Assembly: GCA_030248135.1 (NCBI GenBank)
Contig: JASANC010001568.1
Coordinates: 1-64,000, forward strand
DNA: 64,000 bases
Source of the DNA: Theristus sp. LFF4_11
Taxonomy: Eukaryota > Nematoda > Chromadorea > Monhysterida > Xyalidae
Direction of reading: 5' to 3'
Part shown: positions 48,729 through 60,200 of the stretch, piece by piece
Layout of the letters: each line of letters opens with the position of its first letter
Position numbering within the stretch: position 1 is the first letter of the stretch
Notes under the pieces: generated by a model
What the model was told of the DNA's origin: nothing
The model's database searches: none
Seen by the model: the letters and a program-made list of their open reading frames with translations, nothing else
Position numbers and translations under genes: made by a program

Positions 48729-50580
48729 TAATGAAACATACTGCACCTTCATCATGCGTTTTCTTGTTATTTTTTGCTTCTTTTTATCTGATGAGCTTTT
48801 TGCACCACCGTCTGATTGCCATTTTGTTTGTGTTTTTCTTTTTCTTATTTCATTGTCTGAGTTCATTAGAGACTGTGATTCGGTCAAAATGGAACCAGTT
48901 TTGAATTTACTCGCAAAAATGTGTCGTGCCGTACATGATTGTGAAAGAAACAACACAAGCACGTGTGATACACTTTTGTGGGTAAAGTCCCAGTCTGAAG
49001 ATTGTGCACTCTGTTTATGTAACACACGGCTCTTCTGTGTGGCACAGGCACATTGGGTTCGCATGGGAAATAGTTCGGTTTTTGGTTTTCTTTCCGTTTT
49101 TTTCGTGCAAAAATAAAGAACTGATTTTTTTACCGCGCAACTTGTCTGAACCGAAATAAATTTGAAAACTTGCAAAAACTTGCAGCATCACTAGCTGTAG
49201 CAGAGTGCACGAACATCAGACTAGAACTTTACATTATGGCTGATTCCTTTCATGACTGACATGGCCGAACTCGTTACAGAATGGTGGTTTGGTTCTTTTA
49301 GTTTATATCAGTTGACCACTTTCTACTGGTAGTTTTTTTTGTTCAAATCGGCTGTTGGACTGGCAAACGTACGGATCTACATTTTGCAACTTGATCAGTT
49401 TCAAGCCTGAAAATGTAATGAACACCGTACAGTTTCTGTCTGAAAACGATGCACTCTTTTTAATCGTGTCGTGTGTCCACTTTTGTGACGTGCACAAACA
49501 CACTGGCACAGATCGCGCACCGTGCGTGGCAACGGTGCTAGTGTGATTGTACTGTGCAACATAGAACGCACGTCTTAAAAAAAGTGCTCACTCATGTCGA
49601 TTTAAACACAAATAGCGCAATTCTTGTACAAAATTCATGGGTTTTGTTTTATTTAATCTGACTTGTATTTTATAGTGCTTTGGAGCAAGTGAATTGAATT
49701 TCAATGCGGGAGGTGTTTTTTCTGCAATGTTTTTCTTCTGTATCGCAGCTAATCCGGACTGGTTGAGATTTTTCAACTGGATTTGTATGTTGCTTGCTGA
49801 TTGGTTGTAAATTGACAACGTGATGCAGCTAATCGACATCAGTCAGCTTTTTTTGTTGATTGTAAGCTCACATTCGCGGTCTGGTCTAATTTAATTGGTT
49901 TTCATCCGAGTTCTTCACGTTGATTTGCCTTGTTGAAATGCGTGCAACCACTTTGGGCAAGTTGCGATATTCAAAAAAACGAAAGGAACCCAAGTTCTGT
50001 TATGTTTCTCACATTTCTTACATTTTTTTTCCTGTGAAAGGGCAAATCAAACTGTCAGTCTTCTCGTTGAAAATTCGATTTTGGATTATCATTGTTTTTG
50101 TTTTGTTTTTTCTGTCAAAGAAACCCGGTGGTTTTAACACAAAAGTAATAAATCTGAAATCCAGAAATATTGCGAGGCATTTTCTCACGGCGTAATTTAT
50201 CTCTGCGTTTTTCTTTTTTAATATTTTCTTCAATGTCTGTTGAACCACCACAACATTCCGTGTTGAAATAAAAATGCCAGCAAAAAAGTTGTTTGTTGTT
50301 ACATGGGGCTTGATTTTTTGAGAAAAAAACCGTCACATGCAACGGTTAAAAGACACCGAAAAAGGTGCCAGGTGTTTTACTTTTTGTGATTCTTTTTTGT
50401 GGTTTGCGGAACGAAAACGGGAATTCATTTCAAACGGATAATCTGATTGTTCGGAAAGCGAAACTCGACTTGAACTGTAAGTTGAATTTTTTTTCGTTTT
50501 TCGCGTTTTTTTTTTGTTTTTCGCGTTTTGTGTTTCATCAAGCACCTTGTTTTTCCAATTATATATTTTGTTCATGTGCA

Positions 50581-51006
50581 GTCGGAGTCATACCGGTGTG
50601 TGATGGTGTGGTGGGGCATGGTGCGGGGATGTCGCCAGCCGATCTGCGGACCAACACCGCAGCGCACACGCAATCGCTAGCGCATGCACACGCACCCGTA
50701 AGTGTCGTGTTTCGCGTGTTGTGGACATCGATATGATGGTGATCAGTCGTCAACACCATGTGAAGCACATATCTCACAGATGTTGTTGCTCTTGTTGGTG
50801 GTGATAGCTGTATACACTATGAAGAACAGTATGTGAAACACGATGTTTACGGTTGCGCGTGCGTGCTGTGTGTGTGGCTGCTGAGCACGCTGATTGATTG
50901 TGGCCACCAGCACGACGTCCCAAGCGTCCGCGCGATCCGGGCTGCTGCTCCACCACACCGTCGCACACGGCTAAGAAGACCAGCATGGTGATTGCCAAGA
51001 AATTCC
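50581..51006. repeat. Inverted exon-like duplication
   Basis: The plus strand at 50581-50700 is an open, GC-richer block with an acceptor-like GTGCAG before it and CCC/GTAAGT after it; it reads VCDGVVGHGAGM... . The minus strand at about 51006-50850 is a diverged inverted copy reading LAVCDGVVEQQPGS..., also open. It could be a palindromic pair of short coding exons or a GC-rich non-coding duplication. No family was recognised and no flanking exons were confirmed. Confidence 0.35.
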
Positions 51007-52380
51007 CGTTCAACTGAGACAAAAAATGTTGCCATTTTGCGTGTCTTCGTCGCAACAGTTTCTTGGGTGTTTTTGTGTGAAAACGTTGTTGTTGCTGTGA
51101 TTGCCGCCGACGTCTCGTGTCGTCTGGTTCAGTCAGAAATGCATATTTTTGCGGGAACTCAAAATGTTTCGCAGCAAGCAACATTTTGCTGTCTTTAGAT
51201 ACATGGTGATCGACAAAAACGTATTTCTGTATGTACGTAATGTACGTTCATCCACACTGGCAGTCTTTGTTTTGAGCTGTTTTTACTGTTTTGGTTAGTT
51301 CAGACTTTTTGTTGCCCAAATTGGCAACCTTTAAAAGTTGCTTAAAATCAGTCTTTGTCAAATGACAATTTTTTGGAATTCTTTGTCCATAACCGGTGTA
51401 TATAGATGAAAAAAATTCACAAAATATCAAAATGTCAAAAGCTTCACATCAAAAGATGTCACACATGCAATTTGACATGTTAAAAAACAATCTTGTTTCT
51501 TTTTGCTGCTGAAGAATACATTCTGTGAAGTTTATGACACGTTTTTTCATTTCGAAAAAATCCCTGCGCTGAATTAGTAATGAAAAGATAACACAAGAAT
51601 AAACCGACAAATTAAAAAGCTAGAAAAAATGTGGGTAAATGTGACCCAAAAATTGATAAAACCGTTGTACTACTACCACACAATAGTTGGAGTCAAACCA
51701 AACAAAGAGGAACGAACAAAAAATATAACATAGCTATAGATAACCAGCTTTAAAAACTCAACAGTCAATCGAAAAATGCATTAATTACAGTAATTCACGG
51801 TGAACAGGGCAGACATAACAAAAAAACTCGTAGTGTTTTGAACTGAATTGAACTTGCATATCAGGGCAGGTAAAAAGCCAAAAATAATAGAATGAAACCA
51901 AGAAAAATATATTTGTCACAGTTTCTGATTGTAAAACAATGCAAAACAAGAAAGCACAACAAAAATAAACAGACAACATCAAAATTAAATTATATCACCA
52001 AATTCAACAGCAGAAGTGGAACACAAACACATCAGCAACGAAAGTTTTGTGGCCGACAGAAAAACACGCTACTCTTGACTGCAAAATCCACAAAAAAATA
52101 ATATGATAATAATACAAGCGTTACGATTAAACGCTGAGGAAAAACTAGATCTTTTTTGCAGAATAAAGACGACTGATCAATTAGAATAAAAACGGATGAT
52201 AAAATAACACACCAATCGATAAGGATAAAGTGCAGAAATATGTGTTTTTCCTCTTGAAAAAAACTGCTGAAAATACGTTATGAGCTTGATAATGGTGGAG
52301 TATAAAAACAACAACTGAAAATACGTTGTGAGCCTGAAAGTGGTCCCGTTATTTTTGTGTATGTATCGATTGAAAAGTAA

Positions 52381-55300
52381 CTATCTGGCGAAGATCACTT
52401 CAAACCAGCACGGGCAGCACGTGATGAACGGCCGCTTGTACTCGTGTCCCCAGCCTTTGCCGATGCTGATCGAAGCGCCCGCCGGCTCGTGCAGTGTCGT
52501 TGGGCGAATCTGTTGTTGCGACTGCTGTTGTTGTCCGGTGGTGGTCGCCAGCCGCGGCATCGACGACCTCGACGATGTCGTGATGCTGCTGTTCGTGGTG
52601 GTGGACGATCTCAATTGATTTTGATCAGTGAGCTCATGCGGTGACGTCGTGGAGCTGCTGCTGGTGGTGGTGGTTGTTGTTGCTGCTGCTGCTGTTTTCG
52701 GCAGCGAGATCCGATGCAACTGTACACAGTAGCCGGATGGGACCCGTTTCACGATGGATTGATGTCGAATGGTGGTGTCTGGAAAGAGGCACACACGGGT
52801 GTAGGAATACAAATGGCCGATTGAACATGGCAGCTTTTTTCAGGGTGCAAGGAGCGCGCGAAATTTGAATGAAAGAAAAAAGACGTTCAGAAACCCAATT
52901 GTCTATCAAATTTGACCCGTCTTTTTAAACGAATTGATTCCTCGTGCTCTGCTGTTGATTCTATTTCACTTGCACACACGATTGGGAATTATCTTGGCAT
53001 TTTTGAAAAAAACAACTCCTAGTCTGCGACTGATCCCGCCTTGATTTGATGGAGAATACAAGGACTGCCTTATTTATTCGGCCATACTGTACATTGACTT
53101 GGCAAATCAACCACCCCACCATAAACTGAAAACGAGACAACTCTTCTCAGTTTACAACAGCTCAATCGATTATGATTGATTTACCGCTGTTGTTCTGAAG
53201 TCGCCGGCTGAGTCGCGTCGAGTTGCCGGTCGACTGGAAACTGTTCGAATAGACAAACAGCGGCACTTGACCTCGGTTGTACAGCCAGACCGTCTGTTGT
53301 TGTTGTTGCACGCCGTTAGTGTTCTCGATCTCCGGACGCCTGTTAATGCTGTCCAATGGTTGAGACTGCTGGTGCGTTCGGCCGGCGTTGTCGCATTGGT
53401 GTTGTTCGTTTTCGATACTCTTTGGCCGTTCGAGTTGTTGTTGTTGTTGTTCGAAATCGTCGCGATACAGAACAAAACCGGCGCCAAACTTTGACTCGAT
53501 CACCGATTCGGCAGTCTGCTGCTGCGGCCGCTGCTGCTGATAATGGCGTTGTGACGCGACGGACACGTTCGTCTGCTGCTGACTGAGCTGATCGACGTGG
53601 ATGCACGACAGTTGATCGTGCAGCGACGATGAAGACGCGACGTGCTGATGATGATGGCGATCGTTCGCTGACGATGATGAATGACGATGGTGACTTTTCG
53701 TCGACGACGTCGTCGTCGTTGCCGATGATGATGTCGGCGATCGACGGTTCTTGTTTGTCGCCGGTCGACTGGACGACGTTGATTGGCTGAGACAACAGAC
53801 TCCGCTCGCCGCTGATTGGCCGTCGGGCACCGTCGGAACGATTGCTGATTGGCTGATCGACAGCCACGGCCTCGTGATCGGTATCAGCTGGCCGACGCGC
53901 TCGTTTCGATGCCAGTAGGCGACGTGACACCAGACGTTCGCGTTCGCAGTGTTCGTGTCGTTGTTCTTGAGCACGTCAACGTTCGACGGTAGAAGTCGTT
54001 GACGTTTGTAGCCGGTTGGTTTTACGTTTGTTGGCGATCCTGTGTGTGGAAAGTTTTATTGATGATTTGCTATTAAGACGGTTCATTTGAAGTCTTGTTC
54101 TTTAAAGGTCAACATTATTAAGGGGCATTCATGAAGTGTTATTTAATGACCCCATAGCTATGTTTTAACACAGCTGCGCGTCACTAAATACTGCTTCATG
54201 AATGCCGCTTTAGTCGTATGCTAAGACACGAATTGTGGCCTGACGTTAAAGCGTCAAGTACAGTACATACGATTCTTGTCAGCTTGTACGTACCTCAGCT
54301 AACATATTTCAAGACTAGGGATGGATCCGGCAAATTTGCCTGAATCCGGGCCGGATCCGGCAAAAGCCCATTCCGGCCGGGCCGGATCCGGCAAAAATTG
54401 CCGGAATCCGGACCGGAATGGCCTTTTTATGTCTAAAAAACATTTCGCATGTCTAAAAAACTACGCACATTTCGTCGCTTCTTCATCACATTTTCAGCAT
54501 AAAACAGCACAGACACAGAAACAAAGTCAGCAAAACACAGCACGTGAACCAACCAAAAATTACAACAACAACAATTGACAAAATTCACATCGCATAGGGA
54601 TAATCAAGTGCTGGCAACACTCCATTCAGAAACATGACCTTTTCGGCGTTCTGAATTGACAGACGAGATCGGCTGTACACAAACACCTGCCTGGCTTCAG
54701 AGAACATTCGTTCGCTTGCCACGCTTGTTGGTAGCGGTGCCAGGTATCTGCGCGCGATTGTCGATAGTTTGGGGTATTTAGACGAGTTCAGCCGCCAAAA
54801 GTCTAGCATTAGATCACTTTTGTCCGGTTCGTCGATAAAATCATCCGACTCGTACATATTCATTTCGCCGCGCAGTTCGTCTTCGAGACTGGATTTGCCT
54901 GACGGGTTGCGCGGTCGCGCAGCGTGAAACTCGATGCCTCCGTAGAGGCCAGTCGATTTCTTTTTTGGTTGGGGCTCGCGTTCACTTTCGTCATCGTCGT
55001 TGTTCGCGATCTCGGATGTATCGTCGCAGTTTGTGGGCGTCTCCGGTCGTCTCAAGATTTTCTTTGCAATGTGAAGAAGTTCACAACGAATCGCGCCTTC
55101 ATTTTCGAAGACAACAGCAGTATTCTTGAATCGCTGATCAACGTACGTGGCCATGATGTTGGATTCGTTGTGGAAAAGCGCACGGAAGCGTGTGTCGATG
55201 CTGGTCAGCAGCGTTTTTTTCGTCGTACCAATGCCACTCGCATCGACTTGTTCGATGCGCTGCTTCAGTGCGCAAACGGCGGGCAACACCATTGAAATGG

Positions 55301-57073
55301 ATTCGTCGTCTCGTGGATTCGTCGTTGGGGGGGGGGGGGTTATCGGGTTTTAGGGGATCATGGCACCCCCGCACACCACGGTAACACACGTCGCTGAAAT
55401 CGCTGGTGTTCTGGGGCTCACAAAAAAGCAACTGTTTGACAGCCAACTGAATATGACCAACGAAGATGGCTGATTTAAAAAAACTGCTATTGTTCATCAA
55501 CAACGTCGGCCAAAAGCTGGCAGCCACGTTTTTTAAAGTGGACGATGCTGCACATAAGTTTACCACTCAAGACAAAAGCAGTGAACCATTTACCATTGAA
55601 CAGAACACTAAACTAAAGAAACGCTCACTGATCACATGTCAAATGCACAACAACAAAACCAACAAAGCACCGAAACAAATTTGTCAAACCATTGAACAGC
55701 TCTGAAACGGAGGAAGCAACTGGTTAATTCGCGGGTCTCGGCCATTCCGGCCGGATCCGGCAAAATTGCGCCGGAATCCGGACCGGATCCGGATCCAATT
55801 TTAGGCGCCGGAATCCGGAATCCGGACCGGAACCGGCTCCATCCCTATTCAAGACGCATGATTTCACGAAAACACTCAGCGACGCGAAACAAACCATGAT
55901 TGCGACTCGATTGAGCAACTAGCGCTGGTGGCGGTGGAGGCGTCGAGCTGATCGACGACAGCATCGGTACGTCCGGATGCGTCTGACAGCGTAACGCGTC
56001 ACTGTTTGAGCTGGTTGGCTCGTAGAAACCGGTGTCGACGTCGCACGAGACCGTCGTTTCAGGCGAGCCCGGTTGCGGTTGTTCTCTGGTTCGTTGCGCG
56101 TTATCATCGTCCATCTCTAAATCGGATGGATTTTCGAGATAGATTTAGGACTTCCGGAATCGGATATTCTCGACAGATTACGACGGAGTAACGACACACC
56201 GCCGAATGTGAGCGGTGTAAGGAAACGACAATAATTGAAATCGCGACACACCGCGAGCGTGGTACTTGGCACCGAACACAAAAGATCTTCCAGCAAGAGA
56301 ATCAACAGAGATATTTGTGCGTTTGCGGATCAACACTAATGGTCTAAACCGCTACCAATTATTGTACCAATGATTTTTGGTATGTGGTGCCAATGGTCAC
56401 TGAAACTGTTGATCAAACTTGACCCTATTGTAATTTAATATAACTTCTGTCACTGACATGACACTCAACAACAGTAAAGAGCGAACGAACCTGAATCTTC
56501 GGCGATGCCTTCGTCGTGCTCGTCATCCACTGGTGTGTCGTGCACAGCCATCGTATAATGATACGGATTACAGCACTCACGGTGCTCCATCATCGACTGA
56601 TGCTCCGTTTGCTTTTGATTCTGCTCCAGTTTCATCAATCTCTTGTGTCGATTCGTCGAACACCACGGCAACGGTCGCAAAACGTTCAGGTTGATCGTTT
56701 TCTCTCGTAGTTCATTCTCGAACCTCCACAGCACGCAGAGTAGCTCGTGTGCGCCAACCGACGTTCGTGTTGTCGGTGGTTTCGACCGCGCTTCAACCGA
56801 ATGCTGATTGAGCATCATCATCGCTGATGATGTCTCGCTAGCGGTGCGGCATTGATCGTTCCGGTTGCCGTACGTCTGTTCGCTCAACAGCGACAGACAG
56901 TGGTCGTGTTCGCCGCGCTTTCCGAGTTGACCGTCCGTCAGAAGCAATCGGTGCAATCGTCCTAGGTCCTCCACGTCCATTTCGCGTAGGATTAGCTTCA
57001 GCTGAGCAAACTGACGCTGATGTTCCATCACGTCGCTCGCCGAGTCAGCGTTGTTCGCATGATTTTCGTTGTT

Positions 57074-57117
<44 letters not shown>

Positions 57118-57211
57118 CGCCGATGGTTCCGTCGAATTTCGCCGCGTAGCAGCGCGTCAGTTTGCGAATCAATTTGCGCTTCCGACTGGCTGATGTTTCG
57201 CACCACCACAT
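52381..57211 (-). CDS. Inhibitory Smad (Smad6/7 type)
   Basis: Predicted antagonist of TGF-beta/BMP receptor signalling. Four exons (57211-56491, 56116-55895, 54039-53185, 52778-52381) join in phase to 731 aa, long for the family. MH1 is divergent: KRKLIRKLTRCYAAKFDG, a poly-Asn tract, HELLCVLWRFENELREKTIN and the zinc-ligand block ECCNPYHY (about 210). The exon 2 linker has STPPPPPALV instead of the usual PPxY Smurf site. MH2 starts NVWCHVAYWHRNERVGQLIP (about 352) and continues GFVLYRDD, VWLYNRGQVPLFV, VKRVPSGYCVQLH and SIGKGWGHEYKRPFITCCPCW. It ends WFEVIFAR with no SSXS, as expected for an I-Smad. Two Ser/Thr/Gln/His-rich insertions break MH2: about 150 residues after GVCCLSQ, and about 60 before SIGKGWG. 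A hAT element lies in intron 2. Confidence 0.92.
52828..53093 (+). repeat. Dispersed repeat R1, copy 2 (I-Smad intron 3)
   Basis: TTTTTTCAGGGTGCAAGGAG ... TTATTCGGCCATACTGTAC, co-linear with 20583-20832 with small gaps. A third fragment lies at 63517-63571 on the minus strand. Confidence 0.75.
54121..54213. mobile_element. Palindromic CATTCATGAA MITE, copy 6 (I-Smad intron 2)
   Basis: Ends GGGGCATTCATGAAGTGTTA and TACTGCTTCATGAATGCCGC; centre TATGTTTTAACACAGCTGCG. Confidence 0.8.
54316..55847 (-). mobile_element. hAT transposon, 1532 bp, internally deleted
   Basis: Starts TAGGGATGGATCC and ends GGCTCCATCCCTA. TTCAAGAC flanks both sides (54308-54315 and 55848-55855), a perfect 8-bp hAT target duplication. 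The subterminal 100 bp on each side are packed with CCGGATCCGG/CCGGAATCC repeats, probable transposase-binding sites. It encodes only the C-terminal part of a transposase on the minus strand. It is inserted in intron 2 of the I-Smad gene, in the same orientation as that gene. Confidence 0.95.
54585..55292 (-). pseudogene. hAT transposase remnant with dimerisation domain
   Basis: 235 aa open frame with a typical hAT C-terminal dimerisation region: FWRLNSSKYPKLSTIARRYL, APLPTSVASERMFSEA and SRSRLSIQNAEKVMFL. The family needs about 600 aa with a BED finger and a DDE core. These are absent, so it cannot be catalytically active. Further minus-strand coding fragments at 55566-55295 are in other frames and look decayed. 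Confidence 0.85.
57068..57117 (-). repeat. (AAC)n microsatellite encoding poly-asparagine in I-Smad MH1
   Basis: GTT repeats on the plus strand, read as about 16 Asn on the minus strand inside the first exon. Confidence 0.9.
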
Positions 57212-60200
57212 AATATTGCATTTATCTCTGATGGTTGTTCTCGTTGATCTTTCGTTTATTCCATTGCATCACGCTCGCGCGCGGTCTCTAACCCTAAAAT
57301 TTCACAAAGGAAATCATGCCATATATTGTATGGACAAATGGAGAGAGAAAGTCTAACACGTAAAGCAAGGATAAGAGAAAAACGACACACAACATCACAC
57401 GAAAACCGTCGCGAACAAAACTGGAACGTTCAAACGCGGTGAAAAATGCTGTGAAACAGTAATTTTTCCGGATAAAAAACAAGATGAGTTTCGTTTCGAC
57501 ATTTTTTCGCCAAGTTGTTTTCTTTTTGCACCGTTCGTCCAAAATTATTTCAAGAACGAAAACAAAACAACATGATGAAGCTGAACTGTCTGGAGTTTTT
57601 TCAACAACAAAAAGGTGTTAAGTATAAGGGATGCTTGATGTTCACAGACGTGAACAACAAATGGTGAGAAAAAAGTGTACGACAGGCGACCGCAAGCAAC
57701 AACAAGTGAAGTAACAACGCAGAGAAAATCGTGTGTGTGTGCTCGTTTGCTTGGCGGTTTTTATCAGAGCTGGCCATCTTGGCGCCGGCACTTTGCACAG
57801 TTACTATTATTGCAGACTGGAGCAAAAACTGTACAAGTTCAACTGAAAAGTTCAACATATAAACATCAGAATGGCCACATGAGAGGGCACAAAAAACTGT
57901 TGTTGTTTTGCTATACACGCTACAGAAGATGAGAGCGCGCGCAAAGGAGCGGACTTTTTTCGGTTGAAATGTCGGACAGTTTTGATGATTGAACACTTTG
58001 GACATTGTGTTTGTCAAGTTGTAGAATAATCATAGCGAACTGTGTGCATTTGAAGTGGCAACTTAGAACCACACAGTATAATTTCTAATATGGACTGTTA
58101 TACATGTAAAGTTGTTTGACGACTTTTAATAGATGTACACAGCAGTTTACAGCTGCCGCGTACTTTTTCGGATCGGTTGACATATGGTTCCTTCCATGCC
58201 GCTTTGACCTTTAAAAAAACAACAACAGAAAAGCACGCAGCACGCGGAAGTATTCTAGGGTTTTCAGAAGTGATTTTAAAATGCTACGGCGTGACAGATG
58301 ACAACAGATGGGACGCGTGATAGATTGGAAAAATACATGACTCTCTGATAAGATCGTAAAACTCAAACTGCTCCGCCTTGTTTGGTCACTTTTTGTTTCG
58401 ATATTGAGTCTCATGAAGGGAAATCCATAAATGCGTCATCTTAATACAGAAGGCCTTGTGACAAACCAACAGTAATAATGCTTTGTTCAAACAAAATGGT
58501 GGTTGCAAATCATAGTAAGCTAAATCGCTTTTTTGAAGAAGAAGACAATTGAACAGGTGTCAATGCACCTCAGTGAAACAGACACAAGTGAGTAGACCAC
58601 CCCGCTTTTTGTTCCCGTGTTCTCTCTCAAAATGTGACTAAACAAAATCAGCCTGTGGGAGTAAAAATCTCATGTGAAATGTGAGTCGCTATATAGTGCA
58701 CTTCTTAAACGTAAGGGCTCAAGGGAATTCAATGTCTGCCATTCTGTCTAGCCGGCAAAATTGCCGTTTTTTCAGGTTCATTGAAAATTTTTACCGTACA
58801 TGTCATGTATGCATGTTCACACATGTATTGTGAGATTGTTTAAATATAAAATAAAAAAATCCAAAATCCTGGAGCAACAACCAAAGATTTACCCGCGCCA
58901 TTCAATATGGCAGCGGCAGCAAGGAATCTATAATATAACGAACACAAAACCATATTTGAAGTGTCACCATTGGCGATAGACGAAAAGAAAAATCATCTCA
59001 TTTCCATGACAGAAGGCAAGTCGTTAAAACAGGTCATGTCGCTCTTTTTTTCTTCCAAATTTCTACACGAGCCAAGCGCACATTCGACATTTATTTATTT
59101 ATTTATTTCTATTTTTTACCGTCAGCGCGAAATAGGCGTGCAAAATTTTGTGTTGAAGGCCAAAGCGACAAAAACCTTTGCTACACGCTCATCAAAAACA
59201 AAATGTATGAAAGAAAACAACGTGAGTGTATGCATTGCGTGTGTGCGCGTTATGCGGCAAAATTTTCATCGTGTAATGCAACGAAAAACGATGAGACACG
59301 ACAAGAAAACTGTGTTTCAATAGTTTGGCGAAAAAGATTGTTTTCGGCCATTTTTCTTGGTATCGGATGGGCGCTGGAAGAAAATAGTTCGAAACTGGCT
59401 AGTCGACTGTAACGTATTGTTAGCATCCAGTTACCGCCATCCCATAAACGATGCGGACGTTAACGATTCTACAAAAAAAATACACGATATGATAGAAAAT
59501 TTGTTACGCCAACGGCCACTATCAGTGGTTCCAAAAAATTGAACACAAAAAAACATTGAACACGTCCAAATCGAACTTGAACAAGAATAAAAAGCAGGCA
59601 AATTTAAATGTAATGGTTAACAAGCAAAAAATTAATCGAAAAGAACCGGTTAATCAAACAAAATAAACAACCAAACCTGTACAGTTTTAGGATAAGAAAC
59701 CTTACCGATAAATGAGAAAACAGATAAAAACGACAAAAACAAAAATAAATCGCTTATTCAGCAAAAAAAAGCGGCTCGCTGAGTTCTACCTGGCTTGCTA
59801 AGATTAAACTTTTTTGGGTAATACACAAGCTTTTTCACAGTTGACAACGAAACCAATCACGCAGAAACTAACCAATAATTTTCTTTCTTTCGAGACAAGA
59901 TACAGGTGTAATTGTTTTCCAAATGGATTCAATTTGTGGAGCTAAGTGCCAAAGACAGGAATGGAGGGATATTGGGATCCATCTGAGACGAAACCCTGCT
60001 AAAAAATCTAATAGTGTCAACATTCACGTTGTACCCTACTTCGGTACGGTCATAGCTCACTTACAAAATATTAAAATTTTAAAATATCTACATTTTATTC
60101 TCAAAATTGTTAAAATCTTTTGTGTATTTCAAAAACCAGTAAAAAGTTTCCGAAATTCCTGGAGTCTCGAATTGTGCAACACAGAGTCAGCAGAAGTTGT

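Larger units (their letters stand above)
47536..52380. other. Convergent intergenic region of 4.8 kb
   Basis: Lies between the R-Smad and I-Smad stop codons. It probably holds 3'UTRs; AATAAA occurs at about 49112 (+). It also holds two ACAGAGC MITEs and an inverted exon-like duplication near 50.6-51.0 kb. No other convincing gene was seen. Confidence 0.4.

Noticed and set aside
54585..55292. Calling the hAT ORF a domesticated host gene
   Set aside because: It sits inside an element with intact terminal repeats and a perfect 8-bp target duplication, and lacks the catalytic core. It is a transposon remnant.
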